A DNA stretch of 64,000 nt from Nodularia sp. NIES-3585 (GCF_002218065.1 NZ_BDUB01000001.1:693567-757566), one strand, 5' to 3'; shown: positions 9,267-19,004, counted from the stretch's first letter. Made by a program: numbers and translations. The notes: generated from the sequence alone by a model not told the origin.

Positions 9267-12200
9267 CTAGCTTGCTGAATTTTCCTGAGAAAATTTCTTC
9301 TGGATAGTTGTAGTCTGTTCTCCATTACCAGCAATTGCTGTCATCAGATAGTTAATTGAGTTCTCTGAGAAAGGAATCCGCAGGTGGAAAGTCCCATCTG
9401 ATTTGAGTGTGATGGGTTTACCAGCAATATTTACTGTTGCACCTGGTTCTGTTGATCCGTGGATAATTAATTCGGCATCGGCGACAAACCAAAAATCTGC
9501 TTGGGGACGACTGAAAACACGAATCCTTTCGGAACGGGCGATCATCTCCCAGCGCTCGCTGCGATCGCTTTGGATAAAATAACCTATTTCGGTAATATAA
9601 TCATGGTCTGTGGCGGAAATTGCCACATAGCGATCGCTGATGATTTCGTCGCATTCATACTGCTGCACCAGCTGGGGAGTTTGATAACTCAAGTCTAAAT
9701 CTGTGACGTTATACAATCGCAAATATAATTTAGAGATGTTGTGATTTTGCAGTGTTTGTTTTTGAGTTGTGGAAATATGCCAAGTAGCATAAGCCCACTT
9801 GGGAGTCCGGGATTTCAAAATCACATAACTCTCGTTACTTGTCTGGGGTAAATTTACCAATGTTGCGTCTACTGTTGGTAAAGATTCATCTGTAGTATCT
9901 GTTAAAGGTATACCAAAGACGCGAATCCTTTGGGAACGAGCAATTGTCACCCAGTGTTCGCCTTCTGTCACATAACCTATCTCTGCAATATAATCGCGAT
10001 CGCTTTGGGGAATGGCGATATACTTGTTTTCTAGTCCTGACTCTAGTTCATATTCCTGGACAAACTCTGGAGTTTGATAACTCAAGTCTAAATCTGTGGC
10101 ATCATACAGTCGCAGCGCTAATTGAGAAATGCCATTATTTTCTAATGCTTGGTGACCTGATTCACTAATGTCCCAACTCGCATAAGCCCATTCCGAATTC
10201 CGAGGCTGGAGGACAATACTTTGCTCCCCATCTAAATTAATTACTGATTCTGCTGTGGTATCTTCCACTGGTGAATCAAAGACACGAACCCTTTGGGAAC
10301 GAGCAATTGTCACCCAGCGATCGCCTGTAATCATATACCCGATTTCGGCAATATAATCGCGATCGCTTTGAGGAATGGCGATATAAAGTTCTATACCCGA
10401 CTCTAGTTCATATTGCTTCACAAACTCTGGAGTTTGGTAACTCAAGTCTAAATTTGTGACATCATACAGGCGCAGGTATAATTGAGAAATACCGTTCTTT
10501 TCTAATGCTTGGTGACCTGATTCACTAATGAACCAACTCGCATAAGCCCATTCCGGATTCCGAGGCCTGAGGACAATACTTTGCTCCCCATCTAAATTAA
10601 TTACTGATTCTGCTGTGGTATCTTCCACTGGTAGATCAAAGACGCGAATCCTTTGGGAACGAGCAATTGTCACCCAGCGATCGCCTGTAATCATATACCC
10701 GATTTCGGCCATATAATCGCGATCGCTTTGAGGAATGGCGATATAAAGTTCTGTAGCCGACTCTAGTTCATATTGCTTCACAAACTCTGGAGCTTGATAA
10801 CTCAAGTCTAAATTTGTGACATCATACAGCCGCAGATATAATTGAGAAATGCCGTTTTTTTCTAACGTTTGCTGACCTGATTCACTAATGAACCAACTCG
10901 CATAAGCCCATTCTGGATTCCGAGGTTTGAGAACAATACTTTGCTCCCCATCGAGATTAATTACTGGTTCTGCTGTGGTATCTTCCACTGGTGGATCAAA
11001 GACGCGAATCCTTTGGGAACGAGCAATTGTCATCCAGCGATCGCCCATGATTAAGTATCCGATTTCCGCAATATAATCGCTATTAGTTTGAGGAATGGCG
11101 ACATAGATTTCTATTTCTGAATCTAGTTCATATTGCTGTACAAATTGGGGACTCTGATAACTCAAGTCTAAATCTGTGACATCATACAGACGCAGATATA
11201 ATTGAGAAATATCGTTATTTTGTAATGTTTCGTGACAAGTGTCACTAATGTACCAAGTCGCATAAGCCCATTCTGCATTGCGAGACTTGAGAACAACACT
11301 TTGTTCACCACCTAGCTCAAGCAAAGCATCTATTGTGCTATTGTTCGGCATTTGACCTTCAGCATCCTGATTACCCCCATTGCCAGATGATGCAGCAATA
11401 CCTGTGCCTACAAAAGTGGCACTATCCGCAAAAATATCTATTTCCCCAGACAGATGAGAGTCTATCTCAGAATCGATTGGTTCAGCCGCATCTGCCACTA
11501 GATTAAATATAGCTTCATCTTCAGTAATAGTTGGGAGTGTAGGATGTAAACTTGTGACATCTGCTGATATTTGTTCATCCGATGCAGGTGCAATGATTTC
11601 GTCGAAATTGCTGAAATCTATTGTATCAACCGTATTGTCTACTTCAGACCAGACACTGGTTTCTGTTGCCAGATCGCCAGCCAATTCCCCAGTGTCACTT
11701 GAGGTCATATCCTCAATTAAATCCGGTTTTACCTGGGCTTGTGCTGATACTTCCTCACAAGAATCTGTAATTTCCCAATTTTCCCCATCCCCAACCTTCG
11801 ATTCTTCAAAGGGAACTTTAGGTATATCTGTTAATTGAGGGTATGGAGTATTTACCACTGCGGCTGGTGCTTCCATATCCCAAGGGGATACATTGTCATC
11901 CCAAAAATCTGTTTCAGTATAATTACTTGAATTATTAGTTTCCACCGCTTCTTGATGATCAACTTTTACCCCGGAATCCACAGACCCGATAGCAGTCGCG
12001 GCTTCTGGCAAAGTGGCATCATTGTCCACACCAGAAGAAACATTGGGATTATTTATTTCCATATCACTCTCTAAAGAAGCATTGAGGTTTGCATCTAGCG
12101 TGTCATTTTTAGCTTCAGTTGCCCATAGACGTGACCGAAAAATCCACATTAGCAAGCAAACAATCACAGCGGTAGGCAACAAAAACCACCAAGGCTGTAC

Positions 12201-13181
12201 TTGATCAGGACTAAAGCTAGTTTCTGGCTGCTGTTCATCGGATACATTTCTCAAATCTAGGTTCAAACTAGCTTCCCCTTGAGCGATCGCATTTGCTGCT
12301 GTGGCTCTTGCCGCTTCTATAGCTTGCTGTTCTGGTGATGCTAGGATAAAGCTGAGAAAACTGGTGACATTGCGGCTGGGATTTCGCCTGTAAGCATAAA
12401 CTAAAGGCTGAGAATAGAGATAGTCCGGCTCATCTGGCAAAACTTCATTTAACCGAATCACGCGTACATTTGGTAGTTGTGACACATGATGAGCCATTGC
12501 ATAGCTAATACCGTCATTGCCTAGTTGTTGGACAATTTGGGCGGTGTTATCCTCATTTATTTGGGTAGCATTAGCGCCTGTGGTAAATTCAGCACCCTTA
12601 AAGCTGGGATAAGTGCGAAATGTATTGCGGGTATCGCTGGTGTCCGGGCGATCAATGAATCGAATAGTCCCTTCAGGTGCGCCCAGTTCTGACCAATCTG
12701 TGATCTTTCCCCGGAAGATATCGGCGAATTGTTGATCAGTCAAACCACCCTGAAAAGGATTATCTGTACTAACTATGATGGCAATATTTTCTCGATAAAA
12801 CGGGACTTGTGCCAGACCTTGTGCTGCTTCCTCTGGAGTCAAACTACGAGCGATCGCGACGATATCAACCATTCCATCTATTAAAGCTGAAATTGCCACA
12901 TCAGCGCCATTCGCCGCCACTTCTAGATTCTGACCAGGAAACTCTTGCTCAAAACTTTGTTTTAAACTTTTGTTGATTGCAGCCAAACTCATAGAACCAT
13001 CAATCCGCACCGTAGCCCCATTTTCCACATTTTCCGGTAGTAGAAAAGATTCAGCATCAGTGGCAGATTGTGCCAGCACTGATGTCGGCATGAACAAAGG
13101 TACTGCCATAGGGGTAGTAGCTAAGGACAGTAATAATGCCAGACTGACTATTGCACTATCTTTTTTTTCTTGTTGCCACAT
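9267..13181 (-). CDS. PstS-like substrate-binding domain fused to five DUF4912 repeats
   Basis: A 1304-residue exported or membrane-anchored protein. It has an N-terminal signal sequence (residues about 10-38) and a phosphate-binding-protein-like domain (about 55-300; VRIDGSMSLAAINKSL, DIFRGKITDWSEL, TFRTYP). One membrane segment follows (PWWFLLPTAVIVCLLMWIF, about 330-350), then an acidic low-complexity region (about 360-620) and five DUF4912 repeats (about 625-1210). Each repeat has EWAYASWFIS, LYLRLYDVT.LDLSYQ, and IAIPQSDRDYIAEIGY...W..IARS.RIRVF. The C-terminus is an Ig-like all-beta segment (PGATVNIAGKPITL). Related proteins are common in cyanobacteria without known function. Repeats 2-4 are nearly identical even in DNA, a sign of recent duplication. 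No pst transporter genes are nearby, so phosphate binding is uncertain. Confidence 0.85.
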   Translation of the reverse strand: MWQQEKKDSAIVSLALLLSLATTPMAVPLFMPTSVLAQSATDAESFLLPENVENGATVRIDGSMSLAAINKSLKQSFEQEFPGQNLEVAANGADVAISALIDGMVDIVAIARSLTPEEAAQGLAQVPFYRENIAIIVSTDNPFQGGLTDQQFADIFRGKITDWSELGAPEGTIRFIDRPDTSDTRNTFRTYPSFKGAEFTTGANATQINEDNTAQIVQQLGNDGISYAMAHHVSQLPNVRVIRLNEVLPDEPDYLYSQPLVYAYRRNPSRNVTSFLSFILASPEQQAIEAARATAANAIAQGEASLNLDLRNVSDEQQPETSFSPDQVQPWWFLLPTAVIVCLLMWIFRSRLWATEAKNDTLDANLNASLESDMEINNPNVSSGVDNDATLPEAATAIGSVDSGVKVDHQEAVETNNSSNYTETDFWDDNVSPWDMEAPAAVVNTPYPQLTDIPKVPFEESKVGDGENWEITDSCEEVSAQAQVKPDLIEDMTSSDTGELAGDLATETSVWSEVDNTVDTIDFSNFDEIIAPASDEQISADVTSLHPTLPTITEDEAIFNLVADAAEPIDSEIDSHLSGEIDIFADSATFVGTGIAASSGNGGNQDAEGQMPNNSTIDALLELGGEQSVVLKSRNAEWAYATWYISDTCHETLQNNDISQLYLRLYDVTDLDLSYQSPQFVQQYELDSEIEIYVAIPQTNSDYIAEIGYLIMGDRWMTIARSQRIRVFDPPVEDTTAEPVINLDGEQSIVLKPRNPEWAYASWFISESGQQTLEKNGISQLYLRLYDVTNLDLSYQAPEFVKQYELESATELYIAIPQSDRDYMAEIGYMITGDRWVTIARSQRIRVFDLPVEDTTAESVINLDGEQSIVLRPRNPEWAYASWFISESGHQALEKNGISQLYLRLYDVTNLDLSYQTPEFVKQYELESGIELYIAIPQSDRDYIAEIGYMITGDRWVTIARSQRVRVFDSPVEDTTAESVINLDGEQSIVLQPRNSEWAYASWDISESGHQALENNGISQLALRLYDATDLDLSYQTPEFVQEYELESGLENKYIAIPQSDRDYIAEIGYVTEGEHWVTIARSQRIRVFGIPLTDTTDESLPTVDATLVNLPQTSNESYVILKSRTPKWAYATWHISTTQKQTLQNHNISKLYLRLYNVTDLDLSYQTPQLVQQYECDEIISDRYVAISATDHDYITEIGYFIQSDRSERWEMIARSERIRVFSRPQADFWFVADAELIIHGSTEPGATVNIAGKPITLKSDGTFHLRIPFSENSINYLMTAIAGNGEQTTTIQKKFSQENSAS

Positions 13182-13215
13182 AATGCTCTTTATCTAGGTA
13201 CAGAAAGCTGGACAG

Positions 13216-13238
13216 TCATGAATTTTATCTTTTCATGA
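13216..13238. promoter_or_regulatory. Inverted repeat upstream of the DUF4912 gene
   Basis: TCATGAA (13216-13222) and TTCATGA (13232-13238) form a perfect 7-bp inverted repeat 35 bp before the start codon of the minus-strand gene. It could be an operator or a 5' leader hairpin. The rest of the gap up to 13480 is AT-rich apart from a G-rich stretch at 13428-13480. Confidence 0.35.
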
Positions 13239-13480
13239 AAGAGGAGACGCGCTAATTATACATCTGGTCTTAAATTTCTTCTAATTTTCTGTTTCCGAAA
13301 ACTGTAAATTAACAAAAACAGAATCTACACACCCTATTGGGTATGAAAAAGTTATAAAAATTCATGACTTATGGCGAAATTACCGCTATTAGCAGTTGAC
13401 AAGATACTTAGTATAATAATTGATTTTGGGGCGGAGGGGGTAGTTTCACGCAGAGGTGCGGAGGCGCGGAGGGGGAGAGG

Positions 13481-14590
13481 TTAAGAGGTTAGGTGGCAGT
13501 GGCAGTCTGGTTTGGTGATTAGGGTTTCTAGTAGGGAGTTGAGGGTTGTGGCGGCTAGGAGTCCTCCTCCAAGGGTTCCTTCTATTGTTATGTAGGGTAT
13601 GGGTTGTTCCATGAGTCGGCGTTTGGCTGCGGGGGCGTGGCTGAAGCCTATGGGTAAGCCGATGATGAGGGCGGGTTGGATTTTTTTCTGGTCTATGGCT
13701 TGGCAGATTTCTAACAGGACTGATGGGGCGTATCCTATGACTAATATACTGTTTTTACTAATTTTGGTGAGTTTTTCTCGCCATTTCTGCTGTTGCCAAA
13801 ATTCTGTTTCGGCTTCTGGGGCGGTGGTAATATGGGGGTTGTCTATTAAGGTGATGGTTTGACAGCCGAGGTGGGTGAGTCTGGTTTGATCTAAGGCTGC
13901 GGCAACGGTGGGAATATCTACGACAATGTTACACCCTGTTTTTAGGCTTTCTCGACTGGCGGCGATCGCACCTTGACTGAGTTTGACAAAGGATACTAAA
14001 CTAACATCACCGCAGGCTAGCACTAATTGGGCAATTAAATCTTGTTCGATTTCCGAACGCTGAGATAAGTCGGGTAAAATTCTCTGCAATGATTCGGTGA
14101 ATGCTTCTGGATGATGATGCACTTCTGCATCTAAGCCACTCCACAATTGATTGAGTTCTCCTAGTCCGATTTGGGTTTCTACTTCTAGGTGTTTGAGTTG
14201 CGATAGGACTTCGGCTTGCATGATTTGACAATGGCGATCGCGTCCGAGTAAATTCTCTAATGCTGAGGCTGTTTGTCTCAGTTGGGTTATTTGCTGCATC
14301 ACAGCCCGATATTGCTGCTGGAGTTGTTCTATGAGGTTGTCTGTCTGTGGTTCGGTTTCTAAAATGTGGCGAATATGGTTGAGTTGGAAACCTTGATTTT
14401 TTAAGGCGACGATGCGCTGCAATCTGATTATATCTCTATCTGTGTACAGGCGGTAATTGCTAGGCGATCGCTCTGGTTGTGGCAGGAGTCCTAATTGATG
14501 GTAATGTCTCACCATGCGGGGTGTTATGCCTTCTCCGACTGCATCGGTCAGTTCTTTTATTGTTAAGCAACCAGTATTCATCGGCAGCAT
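13481..14590 (-). CDS. coaR: Cobalt-responsive MerR-type regulator CoaR (precorrin isomerase-like sensor)
   Basis: A 369-residue protein. Residues about 8-80 are a MerR helix-turn-helix (ITPRMVRHYHQLGLLP, SNYRLYTDRDIIRLQRI). After a coiled-coil dimerisation helix comes a precorrin-8X methylmutase-like domain (about 155-360). The C-terminus carries a CHCH metal motif (Cys363, His364, Cys365). This is the architecture of CoaR/CorR of Synechocystis, which activates the coaT cobalt-efflux gene. Where CbiC/CobH enzymes have a catalytic His in RMIH, this domain reads AQLVLACGD with Leu, which fits a sensor rather than an enzyme. coaT lies 1.75 kb away on the opposite strand. A second in-frame ATG three codons in (14581) is an alternative start. 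The GT-C-like gene ends 26 bp upstream. Confidence 0.93.
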   Translation of the reverse strand: MLPMNTGCLTIKELTDAVGEGITPRMVRHYHQLGLLPQPERSPSNYRLYTDRDIIRLQRIVALKNQGFQLNHIRHILETEPQTDNLIEQLQQQYRAVMQQITQLRQTASALENLLGRDRHCQIMQAEVLSQLKHLEVETQIGLGELNQLWSGLDAEVHHHPEAFTESLQRILPDLSQRSEIEQDLIAQLVLACGDVSLVSFVKLSQGAIAASRESLKTGCNIVVDIPTVAAALDQTRLTHLGCQTITLIDNPHITTAPEAETEFWQQQKWREKLTKISKNSILVIGYAPSVLLEICQAIDQKKIQPALIIGLPIGFSHAPAAKRRLMEQPIPYITIEGTLGGGLLAATTLNSLLETLITKPDCHCHLTS

Positions 14591-14616
14591 ATTAGCATTG
14601 TCAGTATCTCTTTACT

Positions 14617-16161
14617 TTATACTTTATCTACCCAATAAAGGTAAAATCGTTCATCATCTACCCAAGCTTTATCAAAATTTTTGAGCGGCACAATCTTTAA
14701 GTCCTCACGATTTACATTCAGTTTTTTATTTAAAATTAGCAAAATTTTGCTGTTGTCGGGTTGATTTGTTAACAAAGTAGTGATTTGCTGTAATATTTCA
14801 GGTTGTTCTACACCTTTACGACCTGCTTTAAAGAGTGTAAAGCTTCCCATTTCTTGCCTTTCAGGATAGTAAAATTTTCTGTTAAGATAACCCGACAATG
14901 CAGCCATGTTAGCATCTCGACTGGCAACGATAAATTTATCTTTGAACTGAAATTTCTGAATATACTGAGCCGTTGCATGACTAGCAGAAAAGGGTATAAT
15001 CAACTCTTTCGTAAAACCGTAAATTCCACCGAAAAGCTGCACATAAAGAATGAGCATAAAGGCTATACCTTGCCATTTTTCCGCCCAGTTAATTGTTTGT
15101 CGCTTTAAGGAAAACTTATCGATTAAAAATGTAGATCCTTGATATTGACTTCCCAGCCATAACCCGGCTATAAGAATTAAATAAAAATGTCCAAAATGTC
15201 GCGGCACACCTAAAAATCTCAAGTAGGTAAATGCCATGATTACAGAATTGCCTATGATGTAGAAAAACAACGCGAAGGGTTTTTTAGATAACTTAATTAT
15301 GGTTAAAGCTACGATAAATAAAATAATCACAGTACAGACAATTAAATCCAGCCATCTTTTGTGTGTGGGTATTATTAAGAAGTAGCTACCAAATAATCTA
15401 CCTAGACTTCTGAAGAAATGACGCAAATCTAATTGATTCATCCATCCATTATCTAACCCACCATGAAGATAACTATCTGCGGGAGGAATAATAATATACA
15501 GCGATACGACAAAACACAATATTATAATTCCCACACTTAAAAATAAATCGTATTTTTTGCTCTGACTCAAATACTGTTTTCGATGTTTATTATCAAAATA
15601 AAACTCTACTAGCAAAGTCAATAATAAAGAAAATGAGACAAGTAAGGCATAGACATTACTATTAGCCAGCAATCCTAATAAAATTGCTAAGTAAACATAT
15701 GTTGTTTTTCGGGATGAAAATAACTTACAAAAAGTAAAAATAAACAGCACACTAAAAGCATAATTTCGAGAGATAACTAGATATTCATGAAAAGTAAAGA
15801 AACCAAATGAAAATATAAGTTTTTGTCTATTATTAAAGGGACTATATAAGCAAAAAATTGCAATTGAAGCAATCGCCATAGCCCAATGAAAAATCTGCAT
15901 AATCAGGGGATTGTCAGCAATTGTTCTGAGTAATGCCAAACAAAAGTACCACAGCACGGGATGTCCTTCGTAATGGATATTGGCAATTAAATCTCTAAAG
16001 GATTCGCTATCTCTGACAATTAGCCAGGGGTTTAGTTCATCTCGCCACATCGAATGATTCAGAATACTTATTAAACTTAAACTGGAAAAAATGATGATAA
16101 TCAACCAAGGTGAAGGAAAAGATAATTTTGAAATCGGAATGATTGCTTTTTTTACTAGCAT
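14617..16161 (-). CDS. Polytopic membrane protein, GT-C glycosyltransferase-like
   Basis: A 514-residue protein with about ten membrane helices followed by a soluble C-terminal region of about 110 residues. Just after the first helix is WRDELNPW (Asp41, Glu42), then YEGHPVLWY. An acidic pair in the first external loop is typical of lipid-linked-sugar-dependent GT-C enzymes (GT39/GT83 style). It would act at the plasma membrane on a polyprenyl-phosphate sugar; acceptor and sugar are unknown. It sits between coaR and coaT, 26 bp from coaR in the same direction, so it may share transcription with coaR. That position separates the usual coaR-coaT divergent pair. Confidence 0.6.
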   Translation of the reverse strand: MLVKKAIIPISKLSFPSPWLIIIIFSSLSLISILNHSMWRDELNPWLIVRDSESFRDLIANIHYEGHPVLWYFCLALLRTIADNPLIMQIFHWAMAIASIAIFCLYSPFNNRQKLIFSFGFFTFHEYLVISRNYAFSVLFIFTFCKLFSSRKTTYVYLAILLGLLANSNVYALLVSFSLLLTLLVEFYFDNKHRKQYLSQSKKYDLFLSVGIIILCFVVSLYIIIPPADSYLHGGLDNGWMNQLDLRHFFRSLGRLFGSYFLIIPTHKRWLDLIVCTVIILFIVALTIIKLSKKPFALFFYIIGNSVIMAFTYLRFLGVPRHFGHFYLILIAGLWLGSQYQGSTFLIDKFSLKRQTINWAEKWQGIAFMLILYVQLFGGIYGFTKELIIPFSASHATAQYIQKFQFKDKFIVASRDANMAALSGYLNRKFYYPERQEMGSFTLFKAGRKGVEQPEILQQITTLLTNQPDNSKILLILNKKLNVNREDLKIVPLKNFDKAWVDDERFYLYWVDKV

Positions 16162-16282
16162 TTTATGGCGCAGTATTTGATTAAGGTTAATTATTGGGTT
16201 AAAAAGTTTTTTTGGAAATATTTTTTAACGCAAAGGTTCGCTGAGGTTAACGCAAAGGTACGCGGAGAGGTTTTTTGTGGGG

Positions 16283-16314
16283 TTGACATTAACATTGATG
16301 TCAAGGTTTAGGGT
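16283..16314 (+). promoter_or_regulatory. coaT operator-promoter, MerR type with 20-bp spacer
   Basis: A -35 TTGACA at 16283-16288 and a -10-like TAGGGT at 16309-16314 are separated by 20 bp, the over-long spacing that MerR-family activators act on. A perfect inverted repeat, TTGACAT (16283-16289) and ATGTCAA (16298-16304), overlaps the -35 and the spacer. It lies 28 bp before coaT and 122 bp before the divergent GT-C gene. Binding by CoaR is inferred from the known Synechocystis coaT promoter architecture. Confidence 0.75.
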
Positions 16315-16341
16315 GAGGGGGTTGTGATTTAGGCAATTTTT

Positions 16342-18273
16342 ATGGTTTATTCTCAGGGTTTGAGGCGGTTTACTCAGGAACATGGGGATACTTTGGCGGC
16401 TTTGTTTTGTGGAATGCTGTTGTTTTTGGGCTGGTTGGCTTTACATATTGGTTGGTTGGGATGGGCTTTGCTGTTTTTACCTGCTGCTTATGTGATTGGT
16501 GGTTATGACAGCGCCCGTGAGGGTTTGACTACTCTAATTCGAGAACAGGAGTTAGATGTTGATTTGCTGATGATTGTGGCGGCTCTTGGTGCTGCTAGTC
16601 TGGGTTTATGGCGTGGGGAGTATTATCTGATTGTTGATGGGGCGATTTTGATTCTCATTTTTGCTATTAGTGGGGCTTTGGAAGGTTACGCGATGCGGCG
16701 CACTGAACGCAGTATCAAGGGTTTGATGAGTTTGACTCCAGATACAGCTAGGGTTTTACTGGGGGGAGAGGAAGAAATCCTTCCCATTACTCAGCTGAAG
16801 GTGGGTGATGAAATTATCGTGAAACCAGGTGAGTTGATTCCTACTGATGGATTGATTGTTTCTGGTTATAGTACCCTAAATCAAGCGGCGATAACAGGGG
16901 AGTCTTTACCTATAGAAAAGTCGGTAGGAGATGAAGTTTTTGCAGGGACTCTCAACGGTTTTGGGGCTTTGAAACTTCAGGTACACAAACCAGCTTCTAG
17001 CAGTTTGATTCAGCGCGTGATTCGCTTGGTGGAACAAGCACAGACGGAAGCACCCCCTTCTCAACAGTTTATTGAACGATTTGAACGAATATACGCACGG
17101 GTAATTGTCGTAGCTGGTTTATTGTTAGTGTTTTTACCAACCTTTATTTGGGGTTGGAGTTGGGAAGTTACGATTTACCGCGCTTTGACTTTTTTGGTGG
17201 TGGCTTCTCCCTGTGCGCTAATGGCAGCAATTATGCCTACACTGTTATCAGGAATTGCGAATGGTGCGCGACAGGGGATTTTGTTTAAAAATGGGGCGCA
17301 GTTGGAAAAGATTGGTAAAGTTCGCGCGATCGCTTTTGATAAAACTGGTACTTTAACTACAGGTAATGTCCAAGTTTCTCAAGTAATTTCCACTAGTGAA
17401 TATTCGGAGAATGAAGTATTAAAAGCCGCAGCCGCTTTGGAATCTTGCTCAGAACATCCCATTGCTAAAGCCATTGTCCAGGCGGCTGGTTCAGACTGGG
17501 TGCGTGGGGTTGATGTCCAAGCTATACCCGGACAGGGAATTATCGGCTTTGTGAATAACGCACAGGTGTTTGTGGGGAATGCAGCTTTTATAAAGCAATA
17601 TGTGACCCAGTTCCCAGAGGAGTTACAAAAATCAGCGCAATCTCTGGAAAATGAAGGTAAAACTGTGGTTTGGGTAGCAAAGAAACCCATCCCGGAAGCA
17701 GAGAGGGGAATAGTTGTTATGGGTGCGATCGCTATTTCCGATATGCTCAGAACAGAAGCAAAAACCATGATTTCCCGGTTGCGAAAATTGGGAGTTGAGC
17801 AAATTGTCATGATTACCGGCGATAATCAACGCACGGCTGACAGTGTAGCTGAAACGGTGGGCATTGATCGAGTATATGCCGAACTCCTCCCTGAAGATAA
17901 GCTAGATGTCATCCGTAAGCTCCAGGAAGAGTATCAAACTGTGGCAATGGTGGGGGATGGAATTAACGATGCTCCAGCCTTAGCCCAGGCTTCTGTAGGT
18001 ATTGCTATGGGCATCGCCGGCAGTGATGTGGCTTTGGAAACCGCAGATATAGTTTTAATGGCAGATAAGTTAGAGAAACTCGCCACAGCCATAGAATTGG
18101 GCAGGCGATCGCACTCTGTAGTCAAACAGAATATAGTTGTAGCACTAGGCTTTATTCTCTTGCTGTTAATCGGTAACTTTTTAGGCAACATTAACCTCCC
18201 CATCGGCGTAATTGGACATGAAGGTTCCACAGTATTAGTAACACTCAGTGGTTTAAGATTACTGAAAAATTAA
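16342..18273 (+). CDS. coaT: Cobalt-efflux P1B-4-type ATPase CoaT
   Basis: A 643-residue P-type ATPase without an N-terminal HMA domain, normal for the P1B-4 group. Readable motifs: TGES actuator loop, SPC in the membrane helix (Ser289-Pro-Cys291, diagnostic of Co-type pumps in place of CPC), phosphorylation site DKTGT (Asp333), SEHPIAKAI nucleotide-binding motif, GDGINDAPAL hinge and HEGST in the last helices (His626). It should export Co2+ (possibly also other divalent ions) from the cytosol. The upstream MerR-type promoter at 16283-16314 implies induction by CoaR. The gene starts 28 bp after the -10 element. Confidence 0.94.
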   Translation: MVYSQGLRRFTQEHGDTLAALFCGMLLFLGWLALHIGWLGWALLFLPAAYVIGGYDSAREGLTTLIREQELDVDLLMIVAALGAASLGLWRGEYYLIVDGAILILIFAISGALEGYAMRRTERSIKGLMSLTPDTARVLLGGEEEILPITQLKVGDEIIVKPGELIPTDGLIVSGYSTLNQAAITGESLPIEKSVGDEVFAGTLNGFGALKLQVHKPASSSLIQRVIRLVEQAQTEAPPSQQFIERFERIYARVIVVAGLLLVFLPTFIWGWSWEVTIYRALTFLVVASPCALMAAIMPTLLSGIANGARQGILFKNGAQLEKIGKVRAIAFDKTGTLTTGNVQVSQVISTSEYSENEVLKAAAALESCSEHPIAKAIVQAAGSDWVRGVDVQAIPGQGIIGFVNNAQVFVGNAAFIKQYVTQFPEELQKSAQSLENEGKTVVWVAKKPIPEAERGIVVMGAIAISDMLRTEAKTMISRLRKLGVEQIVMITGDNQRTADSVAETVGIDRVYAELLPEDKLDVIRKLQEEYQTVAMVGDGINDAPALAQASVGIAMGIAGSDVALETADIVLMADKLEKLATAIELGRRSHSVVKQNIVVALGFILLLLIGNFLGNINLPIGVIGHEGSTVLVTLSGLRLLKN

Positions 18274-18411
18274 ATTGAGTAGGATTCCGGGTTTGATCAG
18301 CAATCACGCGGACATGATATAAGCTATTAAAATTAGCTAAAAATTCCCTTTGCTAGCACAATTAATTGCAGATAAATCAAGTAACTGGATACTCAGGAGG
18401 AATTAAAAAAA

Positions 18412-18849
18412 ATGGGATTGAGTGATCAGCTCTTAAGTCCAAACAAAAAGGCGATGGTTGTAGATGATTGCTGCAACATGATCGATCAGCAGCTGGCTTC
18501 CAAGTCAGGTATGAGTGGTATAGCCTTGAAAACCGCCTTCACAGCCTTAAAGGGAGTCAAACCCGGATACATCCCCTACGTTGTCGAACAGCTACTACCG
18601 CAGTTCTTGACAGCCCTTGACCCTCTCTGGAGTGAAGGCTTAGAAAAAGGTGATCCCGCCGCCCACCTCGTCGCCAGTCGTTCTGATACAGCAGATGCCA
18701 TGCTTGGCGTTACCGATGCTAGAATAAAGAACACACAGCGACAAATTATCAAAGGAACCTATGAAAAATTCCGTGGTTCCGCCAAAAAACACGTAGAAGA
18801 AGCAGTACCAGACTTAGCCAAGATAGTAGATAAATATACTAAAGTCTAA
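18412..18849 (+). CDS. Conserved hypothetical protein, 145 residues
   Basis: A soluble, mostly helical protein with no signal peptide, preceded by a strong ribosome site AGGAGG (18397-18402) 9 bp from the ATG. Recognisable stretches are VVDDCCNMIDQQLASKSG at the N-terminus and the central GVKPGYIPYVVEQLLPQF; the C-terminal half is basic and helical (KGTYEKFRGSAKKHVEEAVPDL). I believe relatives occur across cyanobacteria and actinobacteria as an uncharacterised family, but I cannot name a function. It is 139 bp downstream of coaT on the same strand, with no evidence of a link to cobalt. Confidence 0.7.
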   Translation: MGLSDQLLSPNKKAMVVDDCCNMIDQQLASKSGMSGIALKTAFTALKGVKPGYIPYVVEQLLPQFLTALDPLWSEGLEKGDPAAHLVASRSDTADAMLGVTDARIKNTQRQIIKGTYEKFRGSAKKHVEEAVPDLAKIVDKYTKV

Positions 18850-19004
18850 TCGAAAAATTACCGAATTTCATTGGTCAAAATCATTTTTTGTAGGGTGTGT
18901 TGTCGCGCAGCGCAACGCACCATCCTAGATTTTCGGTACATTAAAACTAACATCCAGAACCCACCCTACGGGAATAAAAAGCATATATCGGCGGTTTATT
19001 ATTT

